This document shows positions 55,743 to 64,000 of a stretch of DNA of 64,000 bases, piece after piece (positions within the stretch are counted from its first letter, which is position 1; the number at the start of each line of letters is the position of its first letter). The stretch comes from an uncultured Candidatus Puniceispirillum sp. (GTDB lineage Bacteria > Pseudomonadota > Alphaproteobacteria > Puniceispirillales > Puniceispirillaceae). Location: NCBI GenBank assembly GCA_905182545.1, contig CAJJBY010000005.1, forward strand, positions 23,528 through 87,527, in the 5' to 3' direction. Below the pieces are notes generated by a model, which was given only the letters and a program-made list of their open reading frames with translations, had not been told where the DNA came from and searched no databases. Made by a program: the position numbers and the translations under genes.

Positions 55743-57290
55743 TTAACGGGGCCTGTTCCACTCAGCTTTTGTCTGAAACGGAAAGGAGGGTTGTGGGACA
55801 TTCTTAAAATCCCATCTTGAAAGCACCGGTGACGTCAAACCAACCGTATCGATTTCATATATGTTTGAGCCCTCAAACCAAGGTGCAAAACCTGCCCTGA
55901 AATGCCCTCTAGATTTAACGATGATCGTATGGGCGGCGGCGATGTCCTGATCGAACATTTCGAAAAAAACCGGATCGGCAGTTTGCGCTCGTTCAGAAAT
56001 TACCACAACTTTTACACCGGCTATTTCAAGCAGGGCACATAGCCCAAGCGACAATTTCCGGCCTGCCATCATTCCTAACCTGCCAACAATTTCGCCATCA
56101 TGCAAACCGATCACCTTTGCCTCAACACCAAGCCGTTCATCCCATGCCTCCCTCGGGATATCGTTGCGGTCTTGATTGAAAACCGCCGTGAAGCTTTCGC
56201 CGATCCCTTTAGCATGCGCGTCTTGTGAAAGGGCAGGATCAAAAAAAGAACCATACAGAATATTCTGGGCATCTGATGCCAGCAATGCTGACAACAGCCC
56301 CGTCGTGCGGCCACTCCCACCACCGCCTGGATTGTCACCCGAGTCCGCGAAAATCACCGGCTCGCGGCCTTTATTCAAGGCAATTTCAATGGCTTTCTTA
56401 AATGGGGTTAATGACTTCACATAATCATCTCTGGAGTCCCAGATAAAAGTGGCAATTTCATTGGCAAGGCTTGTTGCAATCGCCGCATCATCTCTTGCGG
56501 TGACGACAATGGAAACGCCATTTTCCGGAACATCCGAAAAAATGAAATTTCCAAAAATGGAAATATTCAAAATCTTACTGCCAAATTCGGCCAGCCGCCG
56601 CTGTCCAAAATCAATTGCCCGCCCCAAGGGTCCATTGGCGGTAAGCAGCGTTATTGATGAGGGGGCAAGTGGTAATTTTACATGCGCTATTTTCGGCACT
56701 GCTAAACCATGAAGGATTTGCCGCAGTCCGAACGCCGCCTCTTGCCCACGATCATTTTGATCAACATGAGGGTTTGTTCTGTATCCGCAAATCAAATCGA
56801 CCGAATGACACATCTTGTCAGAAATATTTGCATGAAGGTCGAGCGTCATGATGATTGGCGTTTTTGGCCCAACTGCCAATCGGGTCATCTCGGCGATGGC
56901 GCCGTCAGGGTCGTGCAAATGCTCGGCTACCATAGCGCCATGATGGCATAAATAAACCGCATCAAAGCTTTCGTCTAACTGACTGATGGCTTCGGCACAA
57001 TAGCCTTCAAAAACAGCCTTTTGCAACGCGCCAAGCGGGCGCGACGCCATCAAGATAATTGGCACAGGCTGCCAATCACCAGTTGCGTCCATTGCTTTTA
57101 CAAAGGCAGAAAACTCGATGGCGATTGAAGGTGTTGTCGATCTTGCATCATCAATCAATATTTTGCCGCGTTTTACCGTGAGGCGCTCGAAATCGTCTAA
57201 AGAGGCTGACCGGGCAAACCGGTTTGACTCTAGGATCAGACCGAGAAGGGCAATTTTTGGGATATGTTTGCGCATTTGATCTGCTTGCAT
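55743..57290 (-). CDS. M81 family metallopeptidase (MlrC-like)
   Basis: A 515-residue protein of the MlrC/M81 family. IALLGLILESNRFA at the N-terminus, YLCHHGAMVAEHLHDPDG and IMTLDLHANISDKM hold putative zinc ligands; ADSGDNPGGGGSGRTTGLLSALL is the highly conserved glycine-rich block; the MlrC C-terminal domain follows. MlrC cleaves linearised microcystin products, but most bacterial members probably act on other amides or peptides. Start 57290 or the ATG five codons in. No mlrA/B genes here. Confidence 0.85.
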   Translation of the reverse strand: MQADQMRKHIPKIALLGLILESNRFARSASLDDFERLTVKRGKILIDDARSTTPSIAIEFSAFVKAMDATGDWQPVPIILMASRPLGALQKAVFEGYCAEAISQLDESFDAVYLCHHGAMVAEHLHDPDGAIAEMTRLAVGPKTPIIMTLDLHANISDKMCHSVDLICGYRTNPHVDQNDRGQEAAFGLRQILHGLAVPKIAHVKLPLAPSSITLLTANGPLGRAIDFGQRRLAEFGSKILNISIFGNFIFSDVPENGVSIVVTARDDAAIATSLANEIATFIWDSRDDYVKSLTPFKKAIEIALNKGREPVIFADSGDNPGGGGSGRTTGLLSALLASDAQNILYGSFFDPALSQDAHAKGIGESFTAVFNQDRNDIPREAWDERLGVEAKVIGLHDGEIVGRLGMMAGRKLSLGLCALLEIAGVKVVVISERAQTADPVFFEMFDQDIAAAHTIIVKSRGHFRAGFAPWFEGSNIYEIDTVGLTSPVLSRWDFKNVPQPSFPFQTKAEWNRPR

Positions 57291-57523
57291 TATTGATTTT
57301 GGCGAGGCAATAAAAGCCTAAACAAACCGGCGCCAAACATCAAATTAACAACGATCATCGCAAACGAGTTTGACCAGATGCTTGCCAGCAGTTGGGCAGG
57401 CCAGCAAGCGCGCAGGGTGAATGGCGAAGCGGTTGCTTTTACGGTCACTATAATGTCATGTTATGCTGACTTGGCGGCCCTGGCCAAGGCGGTTTAGTTC
57501 ACGCAATGCAATGAGTAACAATC

Positions 57524-57709
57524 ATGAAACAGGTTATCCCCAGTTTATTGATCGGGCTAAATAACAGCATCATCATTGTTGTTTGTTTATATCTGATTTT
57601 ATCGGATGATATCTCGTTTCAAGAGCGCGGCATCTATGCTGGAAGTTCCATTTTATTTTGGATGGGGGTTCAGCGTTTAATCAGGAAACTGAGCAATTCA
57701 AAAAGTTAG
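57524..57709 (+). CDS. Small two-helix membrane protein (paralogue of 50896 gene)
   Basis: 61 residues, helices SIIIVVCLYLILSDD and GSSILFWMGVQRL with the linker ISFQERGIYA. It aligns without gaps over most of its length with the gene at 50896-51081. It lies 9 bases before a DUF2798 gene, so the pair is likely co-transcribed. Unknown function; conservation between two loci raises confidence that it is real. Confidence 0.6.
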   Translation: MKQVIPSLLIGLNNSIIIVVCLYLILSDDISFQERGIYAGSSILFWMGVQRLIRKLSNSKS

Positions 57710-57718
57710 AAGGCCATT

Positions 57719-57952
57719 ATGTTTCCAGCCAAATACACCCAGCTAATTTTTAGCTTTTTCCTGTCAATTTTCATGTCATGCGTTGTTTCAGCGGTTTCGG
57801 TGTTTAACACAATCGGGCCGATTGACGGATTTTTCAACTTGTGGATGACCGCTTGGCTAAAAAGCTGGGTTGTTGCGTTTCCAACGATCCTGATTGTTGC
57901 CCCCTTGACCCGCCGCCTTGTCGGCAAGCTTGTGAGAAACACACCAAGCTAA
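57719..57952 (+). CDS. DUF2798 membrane protein
   Basis: 77 residues with two helices (LIFSFFLSIFMSCVVSAVSVF and WVVAFPTILIVAPLTRRLV) and a short N-terminal FPAKYTQ. The pattern FFLSxxMSxxVSxxxxxxxxG...WxxAWxxSWxVAFPxxLxVAPxxRRLV is DUF2798. Inner-membrane, function unknown. Follows the 61-residue membrane protein gene. Confidence 0.75.
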   Translation: MFPAKYTQLIFSFFLSIFMSCVVSAVSVFNTIGPIDGFFNLWMTAWLKSWVVAFPTILIVAPLTRRLVGKLVRNTPS

Positions 57953-58165
57953 CCGTCTTTGGTCGAAGGATTTCGCGGCGAAATAGCTGGGGGCCTGCGC
58001 CCGCCACAGGCACGTCGCGGCACGGCAATGCGCGGGCTGTAGTCATTGAAAAGCCAGCATCACAGGCACAGCTTTACCATCGCCAACCTATTCGCCAGCC
58101 CGCGCCATTAACCATCAAATTGCGTGATGAGACAGCGTCATTAATACGCTCATTCGATTCACCAA

Positions 58166-58427
58166 TCAGTCTTTAAAGTCATAGATGTTTGGCATTTCAC
58201 GGATGTCATTATCAAATAATTGTGCCATGTCTCCAAGCGTCTCAACAATCGCTTCTGGGCTTTCGGCTTTCCACCAGCAGAACATGACTTTGTCTGCCTT
58301 TCCAGCATTCCATTGCATTTGAAATGATGCTTTATCATTCTTCATTGCGCCCAGAATGGCCTCCTGCTGTGGCCAAGCTTGGTAGTAAACCAACAATAAT
58401 TGCAGAGACTAAATTTTTCATTTTCAT
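58166..58427 (-). CDS. Small exported protein (one frameshift)
   Basis: The frame 58396-58166 encodes a polar C-terminal part (AILGAMKNDKASFQ, KVMFCWWKAESPEAIVETL, ending NIYDFKD). Just upstream in another frame lies a clear signal peptide MKMKNLVSAIIVGLLPSLATAG from 58427. One extra base at 58363-58364 would join them as ATA-EAILGAMKND, giving ~86 residues. The mature part recalls small ferredoxin-like monooxygenase/DUF3303-type folds found in the two neighbouring minus-strand genes, but the match is weak. Confidence 0.5.
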
Positions 58428-58691
58428 TTCCTTTTATGTTTAACTTAATCAAGCTATCCATTTTCACTTATAGCTTTTGAGTAAACAGTTTAATAGAAAA
58501 CGGCTAACCGGCGGTTTTCCAATTTGACAACAGCAGCGTTCGTCTTTGGCGGCGTTTTAAGTTCGCCTGGTGTCGCAAATGATTTCTTTGATAGTTTAGA
58601 AATTGTTTCCGTATCTTCTTGCTCTTGTAAACGTCAATAAGGTTTGTTAATTCCAAAAGAGACTGCGTAAGTTTCCATTCCCACAATCTAA
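58428..58691. other. Intergenic stretch with a broken reading frame
   Basis: AT-rich stretch on the minus strand between two small genes. A frame ending at 58490 reads EDTETISKLSKKSF then ATPGELKTPPKTNAAVV but has no start and an in-frame TGA upstream, after METYAVSFGINKPY. It could be a damaged small cupin-like gene. I cannot identify it. A 60-codon frame at 58504-58686 is probably not real. Confidence 0.3.
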
Positions 58692-58991
58692 TCAGATTTG
58701 TTTTTCGAAAACAACAGTGCCAGAAACAGGATCCGTCACGCCAAGCTCTGGCGACAACTCCTCAAGCAAATGACGCGTACTATCAAGCAAAGCAATCATT
58801 TGCGGCATCGCGTTTGTCAAATGTTTTTGGCTTTCCCAGAGGCCATATCCCACATAGCTCTGCTCGCCAGTGCGCGCTAAAATGTGAAGTAATTGGCCAT
58901 CCCACGTACCAGCTCCGCTGAACAAGGATTCGAATTCCTGTTGTTTTCCTGGCTTTACCCTGAATCTGACAACATTAGTGTGTTTCGTCAT
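58692..58991 (-). CDS. Antibiotic biosynthesis monooxygenase (ABM)-like protein
   Basis: 99 residues from ATG 58991. VVRFRVKPGKQQEFESLF is the first strand and helix of the dimeric ferredoxin-like ABM fold, and SYVGYGLWESQKHLTNAMPQMI the central block. Such proteins act as cofactor-free monooxygenases, heme-degrading enzymes or simply small-molecule binders. It lies 30 bases downstream of a DUF3303 gene, and both face the HxlR regulator at 59588. No start Shine-Dalgarno is obvious. Confidence 0.65.
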   Translation of the reverse strand: MTKHTNVVRFRVKPGKQQEFESLFSGAGTWDGQLLHILARTGEQSYVGYGLWESQKHLTNAMPQMIALLDSTRHLLEELSPELGVTDPVSGTVVFEKQI

Positions 58992-59021
58992 AAGACATTG
59001 TTCCATTTTTATTCTGATTTT

Positions 59022-59297
59022 TTAAGTGAATTTTTTACCAAGAACGCCGCCAATCGTTTCATCATCCATGATGGGCGTCATCACGATTTCAATTAGGCCA
59101 TTCCAATCCAGCGCATAATCTGCAAGTGCCGCAGCATCTGTACTTTCAAGAATTGCGAAGCCGCCAGTTCCATCTAAATTATGATAGCGTGACACCAATT
59201 CAACATTTTCTGGGGGCATTCCTCCAGTCTCCATGAACTGCTTTGTAGTTCTATCTCTTGCTTCCGGTGAGTGCGTCCAAGCCATTTTAAAAAGCAT
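59022..59297 (-). CDS. DUF3303 domain protein
   Basis: 91 residues from ATG 59297. MLFKMAWTHSPEARDRT opens the fold, FMETGGMPPENVELVSRYHNLDG and GGFAILESTDAAALADYALDW, then MTPIMDDETIGGVL, match DUF3303, another ferredoxin-like family related to ABM proteins. A segment PPENVELVSR with E/H residues may bind a ligand. First gene of the minus-strand group opposite the HxlR regulator, separated by a 290-base AT-rich promoter region. Confidence 0.75.
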   Translation of the reverse strand: MLFKMAWTHSPEARDRTTKQFMETGGMPPENVELVSRYHNLDGTGGFAILESTDAAALADYALDWNGLIEIVMTPIMDDETIGGVLGKKFT

Positions 59298-59587
59298 ATT
59301 CAATTTCTCCCGATTATTTCTTTGGCACATATTCGTAATTTCAACGACAACGTCCAAACTACAAAATGCAAAGAAATGGTTGTTTCTTGCAATTATGTAA
59401 AACTGTATATCCCAGTTTTTAAACTCTCATTTCATTGATCCTTGATAGACAAATTTTACACCCATGCGCCCGATTAAGTAGATTACTATTCGATAAAAAC
59501 ATGTGAATATTCCTTTTTTAATTTCAAACTATGATTTTTCAGACACCATATTTGGTTTGATGATGCACACAGAGCGAAGGAACAACA
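59298..59587. promoter_or_regulatory. Divergent promoter region between DUF3303 group and HxlR regulator
   Basis: A 290-base, clearly AT-rich gap between genes pointing away from each other. This is where an HxlR regulator commonly binds to control itself and its divergent targets. I could not assign a specific operator or -35/-10 pair by eye. Confidence 0.4.
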
Positions 59588-60034
59588 ATGGAAGGTTTTG
59601 TAAAGAAGAATATAGCCTCGAGAGGAGATATAACCTGTCCAATTGCGGTGGCAGCAGAAGTGCTATCAGACCAATGGGCCGTCATTGTGCTTCGTGATAT
59701 TGCATTCTTTAACCAAAGAACATTTGGCGCAATTCTGAGTAATAATAATGAGAAAATTCCCCGGCCGACATTAGCAAATCGTTTAAAGCGTCTTTGCGAT
59801 ATAAGGCTTCTTAACACTCGCGGCGATGCTGGGCACGCGCAGCGCAAAATTTACAGCCTCACTGAGCCTGCATTAGGATTATTGCCGGTCATGGTTGGCA
59901 TGGCAAAATGGTCTTTGAGCCAAGAAGGTTTCAAAACGCAACAAATTGAGTTTTTAAATGACCTTTACAGCCCTGCATCGCAGGCGATGACTGAATTGAT
60001 CGACGGGTTAAGGGTTACGCATGCCATTGAATAG
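59588..60034 (+). CDS. HxlR-family transcriptional regulator
   Basis: A 148-residue winged-helix regulator. TCPIAVAAEVLSDQWAVIVLRDIAFF is the HxlR signature with the conserved cysteine (~18) that can sense reactive electrophiles or aldehydes; RPTLANRLKRLCDIRLL is the recognition helix region and RKIYSLTEPALGLLPVM the wing. GAAGGAAC lies upstream of the start. It is divergent from the DUF3303/ABM genes, which are its likely targets. C-terminal ~40 residues are longer than the shortest members. Confidence 0.85.
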   Translation: MEGFVKKNIASRGDITCPIAVAAEVLSDQWAVIVLRDIAFFNQRTFGAILSNNNEKIPRPTLANRLKRLCDIRLLNTRGDAGHAQRKIYSLTEPALGLLPVMVGMAKWSLSQEGFKTQQIEFLNDLYSPASQAMTELIDGLRVTHAIE

Positions 60035-60118
60035 CGGTCAAACGGCACCGTGAAGCTTTTTTTGCAATCTTCATGGCGATCACTTCATTGCCAAAACCAC
60101 AAGAGTAAGCAGATCAGA

Positions 60119-60778
60119 TTAGCTTTCAAGGTTGGCTTCATAAAGGATAAAATCACCGAGCGCGGCAACACCATCATTCTTGCGCATTGACCCAAAGATA
60201 AATGGTCGGCCATTGCGGGCGGTTGCCGTATCTGCAGCCATGATTTCAAGATCTACGCCAACATGTGGCGCAAGCTCGATCTTATTGACAACCAGCATAT
60301 CGGATTTTGTCAGGGCTGGGCCCTTCTTGCGTGGAATATCGGCGCCCATGCAAACATCAATCACATAGATTGTGAGGTCAGCCAGTTCGGGGCTAAAGGT
60401 TGCCGCAAGATTGTCACCACCAGACTCAATCAGGATGATATCAAGATCAGGAATAGTGGCACGCAGATCAGCCACCGCCGCAAGATTGACCGATGCATCC
60501 TCGCGGATTGCCGTATGTGGACAGCCGCCAGTTTCAACACCCCTAATCCGTTCGGCTGGCAATGCCTGAACCCGCATCAAATAGTCAGCATCCTCGCGCG
60601 TGTAAATATCATTGGTGATCACCGCCATCGAAACCCGTGATGCCAGATAGCGGCAAAGCGCCTCGGTCAAACTTGTTTTGCCCGCCCCAACCGGTCCGCC
60701 AATACCAACACGCAACGGGCCATTGCGGCTGGCCATCTTTGCCTTCGTGCCAGAGAGTTTTTGCTCATGACCAATCAT
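60119..60778 (-). CDS. ureG: Urease accessory GTPase UreG
   Basis: 219 residues (or ~205 from the internal ATG at 60736, the more usual start). [20 protein letters not shown] is the P-loop; [34 protein letters not shown] (the metal-binding CPH motif) and [17 protein letters not shown] are hallmark UreG sequences, and [17 protein letters not shown] is the NKxD-type base motif. It delivers nickel to urease by GTP hydrolysis with UreE/F/H. Complete and intact. Its start overlaps the ureF stop (ATGA). Confidence 0.95.
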   Translation of the reverse strand: MIGHEQKLSGTKAKMASRNGPLRVGIGGPVGAGKTSLTEALCRYLASRVSMAVITNDIYTREDADYLMRVQALPAERIRGVETGGCPHTAIREDASVNLAAVADLRATIPDLDIILIESGGDNLAATFSPELADLTIYVIDVCMGADIPRKKGPALTKSDMLVVNKIELAPHVGVDLEIMAADTATARNGRPFIFGSMRKNDGVAALGDFILYEANLES

Positions 60779-61483
60779 GTTCGATAAATCCTTGTTTCGA
60801 GGGTTTCATGCAAGATCGAAGCATGGTCGGCCAAAATCGCATAGCCGCCAATATCATCAAGCGGGGTTGTCGCTGCCTCGTCAGCGAGCGCTGCCACAGC
60901 TGGCATTAATCGGGCGAGGATAATCTGTCCATCGGACTGTCCAAGTGGCACCGCTCGAACCGCTACGGAAATTAAATTACCGATAAAGCTTTGCAAAAAA
61001 AGGCTCAAACTAAGCTGCAATTCGCATCCGAGATGCCGCGCTGCAAGCCCAGCTGCAACAGGATAGGCAAGCGGCGGGGATAGCCCAATATCAAGCTGAT
61101 AAACCTGCTCGGTCATGCGCGTGAAATTCACCCCGAGTTCGCGGCTTTCCTGCGCGCGCTCAGCGCCCGACGATAGGGCAAAGGCCAGCTCATTTATTGC
61201 CTCGATCTCGGCATTTCTGCCGCCCGCCAACTGCCCGTCTTTGGCGGCATGCAGCTTTACAGCATTATAGGCATTTGCCATCAAAATTGCATCGTTGCGA
61301 CCACTTCCCCCAAGAAGAATCGTTTCAATCCAGTCATGCGCGGTTGCGGCGTCATCAACATCACCCGATGCAATCGCCGCCTCGATGCCATGCGAATAGG
61401 AAAAGGCAGCCAATGGGAAAAGCTGGTGAAAACAGCGCTGCCAGAACCTGTGTTTGACGGATGGTGTCTGTTAATTCTGCCAT
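60775..61483 (-). CDS. ureF: Urease accessory protein UreF (one frameshift)
   Basis: Restored length ~235 residues from ATG 61483. The start ([24 protein letters not shown]) is in one frame; an extra base at 61408 moves the remainder, [12 protein letters not shown] to the end, to another. FPIGAFSYSHG is the UreF signature, so the join is certain. The rest (RDEIDAL-like helices, [31 protein letters not shown]) is normal. UreF is the GTPase-coupling scaffold for nickel insertion. Between ureE and ureG. Confidence 0.9.
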
Positions 61484-61485
61484 GA

Positions 61486-61953
61486 TCAATGCGTATGGCC
61501 ATGCGTGCGACCAAAACCATAGGCACCGCCTTCAGGATTGAACGGGCTCTCGGTTTTTGCCAATGTCGTCCCAAGCCGCACCAGCAAATCTTCTAAGACA
61601 TGATCGCGGCGGATAACAAGGCAATCCTGCCTGATCTCGCATGGGGTGTGCCGATTGCCGATATGCCACGCAATTTTGGCAAGGTTTTTATGGCGTATTT
61701 CAACCACCGGCTCGGCCGCAGCTTGGATAATAATCTGGCGGCCATCATCCAGCAGGAAGGCATCACCCGCACCAAGCGAAACCGTTTCGGCAAGATCCAC
61801 CATAAACGCCATTCCGCAATCAGTGGCCATTCGTTTGCGACGCAAAAACCGCGCTTCAAATTCCAAGGTGATCGTCATATCACCATCACGGCGGGTTACA
61901 TCGCGGTGGATATGACCGGCATATAATGGTGCCTGAGATTTCGCCTGATCCAT
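61486..61953 (-). CDS. ureE: Urease accessory nickel chaperone UreE
   Basis: A 155-residue protein, intact. RDGDMTITLEFEARFLRRKRM is the N-terminal part, MVDLAETVSLGAGDAFLLDDG the peptide-binding domain, and IAWHIGNRHTPCEI the metal-binding IGNRH motif; the C-terminus ends GRTHGHTH, a short histidine-rich nickel tail. Fifteen bases after ureC and 2 bases before ureF. Confidence 0.95.
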   Translation of the reverse strand: MDQAKSQAPLYAGHIHRDVTRRDGDMTITLEFEARFLRRKRMATDCGMAFMVDLAETVSLGAGDAFLLDDGRQIIIQAAAEPVVEIRHKNLAKIAWHIGNRHTPCEIRQDCLVIRRDHVLEDLLVRLGTTLAKTESPFNPEGGAYGFGRTHGHTH

Positions 61954-61968
61954 CGTCTCTACCCTGCC

Positions 61969-63711
61969 CTAATAGAGGAAATAGCGCTGCGCCATCGGCA
62001 ACTCATGCGCTGGCTCGCACGTTAACAAAACACCATCAGCGCGCACTTCATAGGTTTCCGGATTCACCTCAATATCCGGGCAATGGCTGTTATGAACCAT
62101 ATCTGCCTTCGAGATATCGCGTGTATGGCTAACCGGCAAGGTCGTTTTGGCAAGGCCCAATTGCGACTTAATCACCATTGCTCTGCGCCGCATCGCTGTA
62201 CGAATGTAACTGACGAATGTTCAACCGATCGACCAAGGCTGGCAAACATCGGGCGCGTGTAAACCGGTTGCGGCGTCGGGATAGATGCATTCGGGTCGCC
62301 CATTTGCGCCACCGCGATACTTCCCCCCAACAAGACCATTTCAGGCTTCACCCCAAAGAACGCAGGTTTCCACAAAACCAGATCTGCCCGCTTGCCAACA
62401 GCAATTGAGCCAATGTGGTTTGAGATGCCATGGGCGATTGCTGGATTGATTGTATATTTGGCGATATAGCGCTTCACACGCATATTGTCATTTTCACCGG
62501 TTTCTTCGGGCAAGCGCCCACGCTGTATTTTCATCTTATGCGCAGTTTGCCATGTCCGAATGATAACCTCGCCAACACGTCCCATTGCCTGACTATCCGA
62601 TGCAATGATCGAAAACGCGCCCATATCATGCAAAATATCCTCGGCCGCGATCGTCTCACGCCGGATACGACTCTCGGCAAAGGCCACATCCTCAGGGATC
62701 GATTTATCCAGATGGTGACAGACCATCAACATATCGAGATGTTCCTCCAACGTGTTGACGGTATAGGGGCGCGTTGGGTTGGTTGATGATGGAATCACAA
62801 ATTGCTCGCCGCAAATTTTGATAATGTCGGGCGCGTGACCACCGCCTGCCCCTTCGGTATGGAACGCATGAATGACCCGCTGTTTCATCGCTTTGACAGT
62901 ATTTTCAACAAAGCCACTTTCGTTAAGCGTGTCGGTATGGATCATCACCTGCACATCCATGGCGTCGGCAACTGACAGGCATGTATCAATGGCCGCCGGT
63001 GTAGTTCCCCAATCTTCATGCAGTTTCAAGCGCACAGGCACCGCCATGACCTGTTCTTCAAGCGCTGCCGGAAGTGGATGCGTTGCCCTTGCCAGCAAAG
63101 GCAAGGTTCATCGGCAAGCCATCAGCGGCTTGCAGCATCCGGCCAATATGCCAGCTGCCCGGTGTGCAGGTTGTCGCCAAAGTGCCATGCGCTGGGCCGG
63201 TGCCCCCGCCCAGCATGGTGGTCAGACCAGAATGCAGCGCATCTTCGATCTGCTGCGGGCAGATAAAGTGGATGTGGCTGTCAAAACCACCCGCCGTCAG
63301 GATGCGGCCCTCTCCAGCAATGACTTCGGTTCCAGGACCTACGATAATATCCACGCCCGGTTGCGTATCGGGATTGCCAGCCTTGCCGATCTTGTGGATG
63401 CGGCCATCGCGCAGACCCACATCAGCTTTGTAGATTCCTGAGTGATCAATAATCAGCGCGTTGGTAATAACGGTGTCCACAGCACCCGCCGCACGGGTCG
63501 TTTGGGACTGGCCCATGCCGTCACGGATGACTTTACCACCGCCAAATTTGACCTCTTCACCATAGTTCATGCCGTTACCACCATTGGTGCGTTCAGCAGT
63601 CAGGTCGCTTTCGACCTCGATAATCAAATCAGTGTCGGCCAGGCGAATTTTGTCACCAACAGTTGGACCAAACATAGCTGCATAATCGGCGCGGTTAATA
63701 GGCGTGGCCAT
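61969..63711 (-). CDS. ureC: Urease alpha (catalytic) subunit UreC (three extra bases)
   Basis: Span corresponds to ~580 residues, near the usual 567-572. Nickel ligands are visible: [13 protein letters not shown] (HxH), [11 protein letters not shown] (carbamylated lysine), and [13 protein letters not shown]. The frame changes at 63075 (GNAS to PAALEEQV) and twice around 62173-62198 (VTFV, then SDAAQSNG, then KSQLGL); each is best explained by one extra base, since the third reading frame restores SDAAQSNG between two bad joins. A VPVR in place of GACG near 63025-63045 hints at a compensated indel pair. The C-terminal end [11 protein letters not shown] is normal. Cytoplasmic urea hydrolysis. 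Confidence 0.9.
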
Positions 63712-64000
63712 TAGAGGTCTCCCATAACTTTGTTGTTAAAACCAAAGACACGGCGCGCGCCTGACATCTCGATCAAATTGACTTCGCGCCGGGCTCAAAC
63801 CGAACTGCGGTTCCAGCCGCAATATCAAGTCGCATTCCGCGTGCAATCTTGCGGTCAAAATCAAGCGCCGCATTGCGTCTCGGCAAAATGATAGTGGCTG
63901 CCGATTTGTACCGGCCGATCACCAGTATTGGCCACCGTCAGGGTTATGGCTTCGCGCCCTTCATTCAGGATGATATCACCAGCGGCAACAATAATTTCTC
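63711..64000 (-). CDS. ureB: Urease beta subunit UreB (partial, frameshifted)
   Basis: Runs off the right edge; only the first few codons are missing ([17 protein letters not shown] is visible). [20 protein letters not shown] is the UreB signature. An extra base at 63875 and another frame change around 63780-63790 (after FEPG) break it; restoring both gives [17 protein letters not shown] and [15 protein letters not shown]. The stop TAA shares one base with the ureC ATG. ureA and ureD/H would lie beyond the window. Confidence 0.85.

Noticed and set aside
57841..58176. Cysteine- and arginine-rich plus-strand frame of 111 codons after the DUF2798 gene
   Set aside because: It begins inside the DUF2798 gene in another frame and looks like non-coding translation; no motif or ribosome binding site.
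1..64000. CRISPR arrays, tRNA or rRNA genes, transposons, prophage genes
   Set aside because: I looked for regular short repeats, cloverleaf-like segments, transposase motifs and phage structural genes and found none; the only large repeat is the 500-bp tandem pair.

Overview
The window looks like a chromosomal segment of a marine, heterotrophic alphaproteobacterium. GC is moderate (about half). The gene content (two tripartite tricarboxylate transporters, many acyl-CoA enzymes, a cytoplasmic BisC-type molybdoenzyme, an M81/MlrC peptidase, DUF3604, urease) fits the SAR116/Puniceispirillum type. That placement is inference from gene content; there is no rRNA or marker gene here. I see no tRNA, rRNA, CRISPR array, insertion sequence or prophage.

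Layout. 1-2.9 kb: tail of an FAD/Fe-S oxidoreductase, a GntR regulator and a ThDP enzyme. 3-8 kb: acyl-CoA ligase, acyl-CoA dehydrogenase and SDR on the minus strand, then a phosphotransferase-like gene. 8-14 kb: formamidase-like hydrolase and BisC-type reductase, lactonase-like metallo-hydrolase, SET protein, Old Yellow Enzyme. 14-18 kb: a minus-strand acyl-CoA operon whose first and last genes have lost their middles. 18-25 kb: MmgE/PrpD, UbiD, enolase-superfamily and DUF3604 genes. 25-31 kb: MFS exporter, YghU-like GST, PEP-mutase/ICL enzyme, AllE, cupin, FAH protein, aspartate dehydrogenase. 31-36 kb: TTT transporter 1 and a PrpF isomerase. 36-40 kb: a 3-hydroxyisobutyrate-dehydrogenase-like gene, a tungstate-type ABC transporter, a quinone reductase. 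41-47 kb: TTT transporter 2, a second ThDP enzyme, a CaiB CoA-transferase. 47-51 kb: membrane-fused spermidine-synthase-like protein, a signal-less solute-binding protein, SDR. 51-60 kb: small and hypothetical genes, including a perfect 500-bp tandem duplication, an HNH protein, TPR/Sel1 proteins, an M81 peptidase, and a DUF3303/monooxygenase group facing an HxlR regulator. 60-64 kb: urease genes ureB-C-E-F-G on the minus strand.

How the genes work together. Most of the window is uptake and catabolism of small organic acids and nitrogen compounds: TTT systems import carboxylates; isomerases, CoA-transferases, ligases, dehydrogenases and decarboxylases process them; AllE, a FAH protein and urease could release nitrogen from ureides and urea.

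Two structural themes stand out. First, at least ten genes are interrupted by single-base frame changes. Nearly all are a single EXTRA base, mostly outside homopolymers, and they cluster between 47 and 64 kb. This is most simply insertion-type sequence error near a contig end, but it needs checking. Second, two genes of one operon (enoyl-CoA hydratase and CaiB) keep both termini but have lost the interior in frame, and a third intergenic stretch holds possible gene-end relics.
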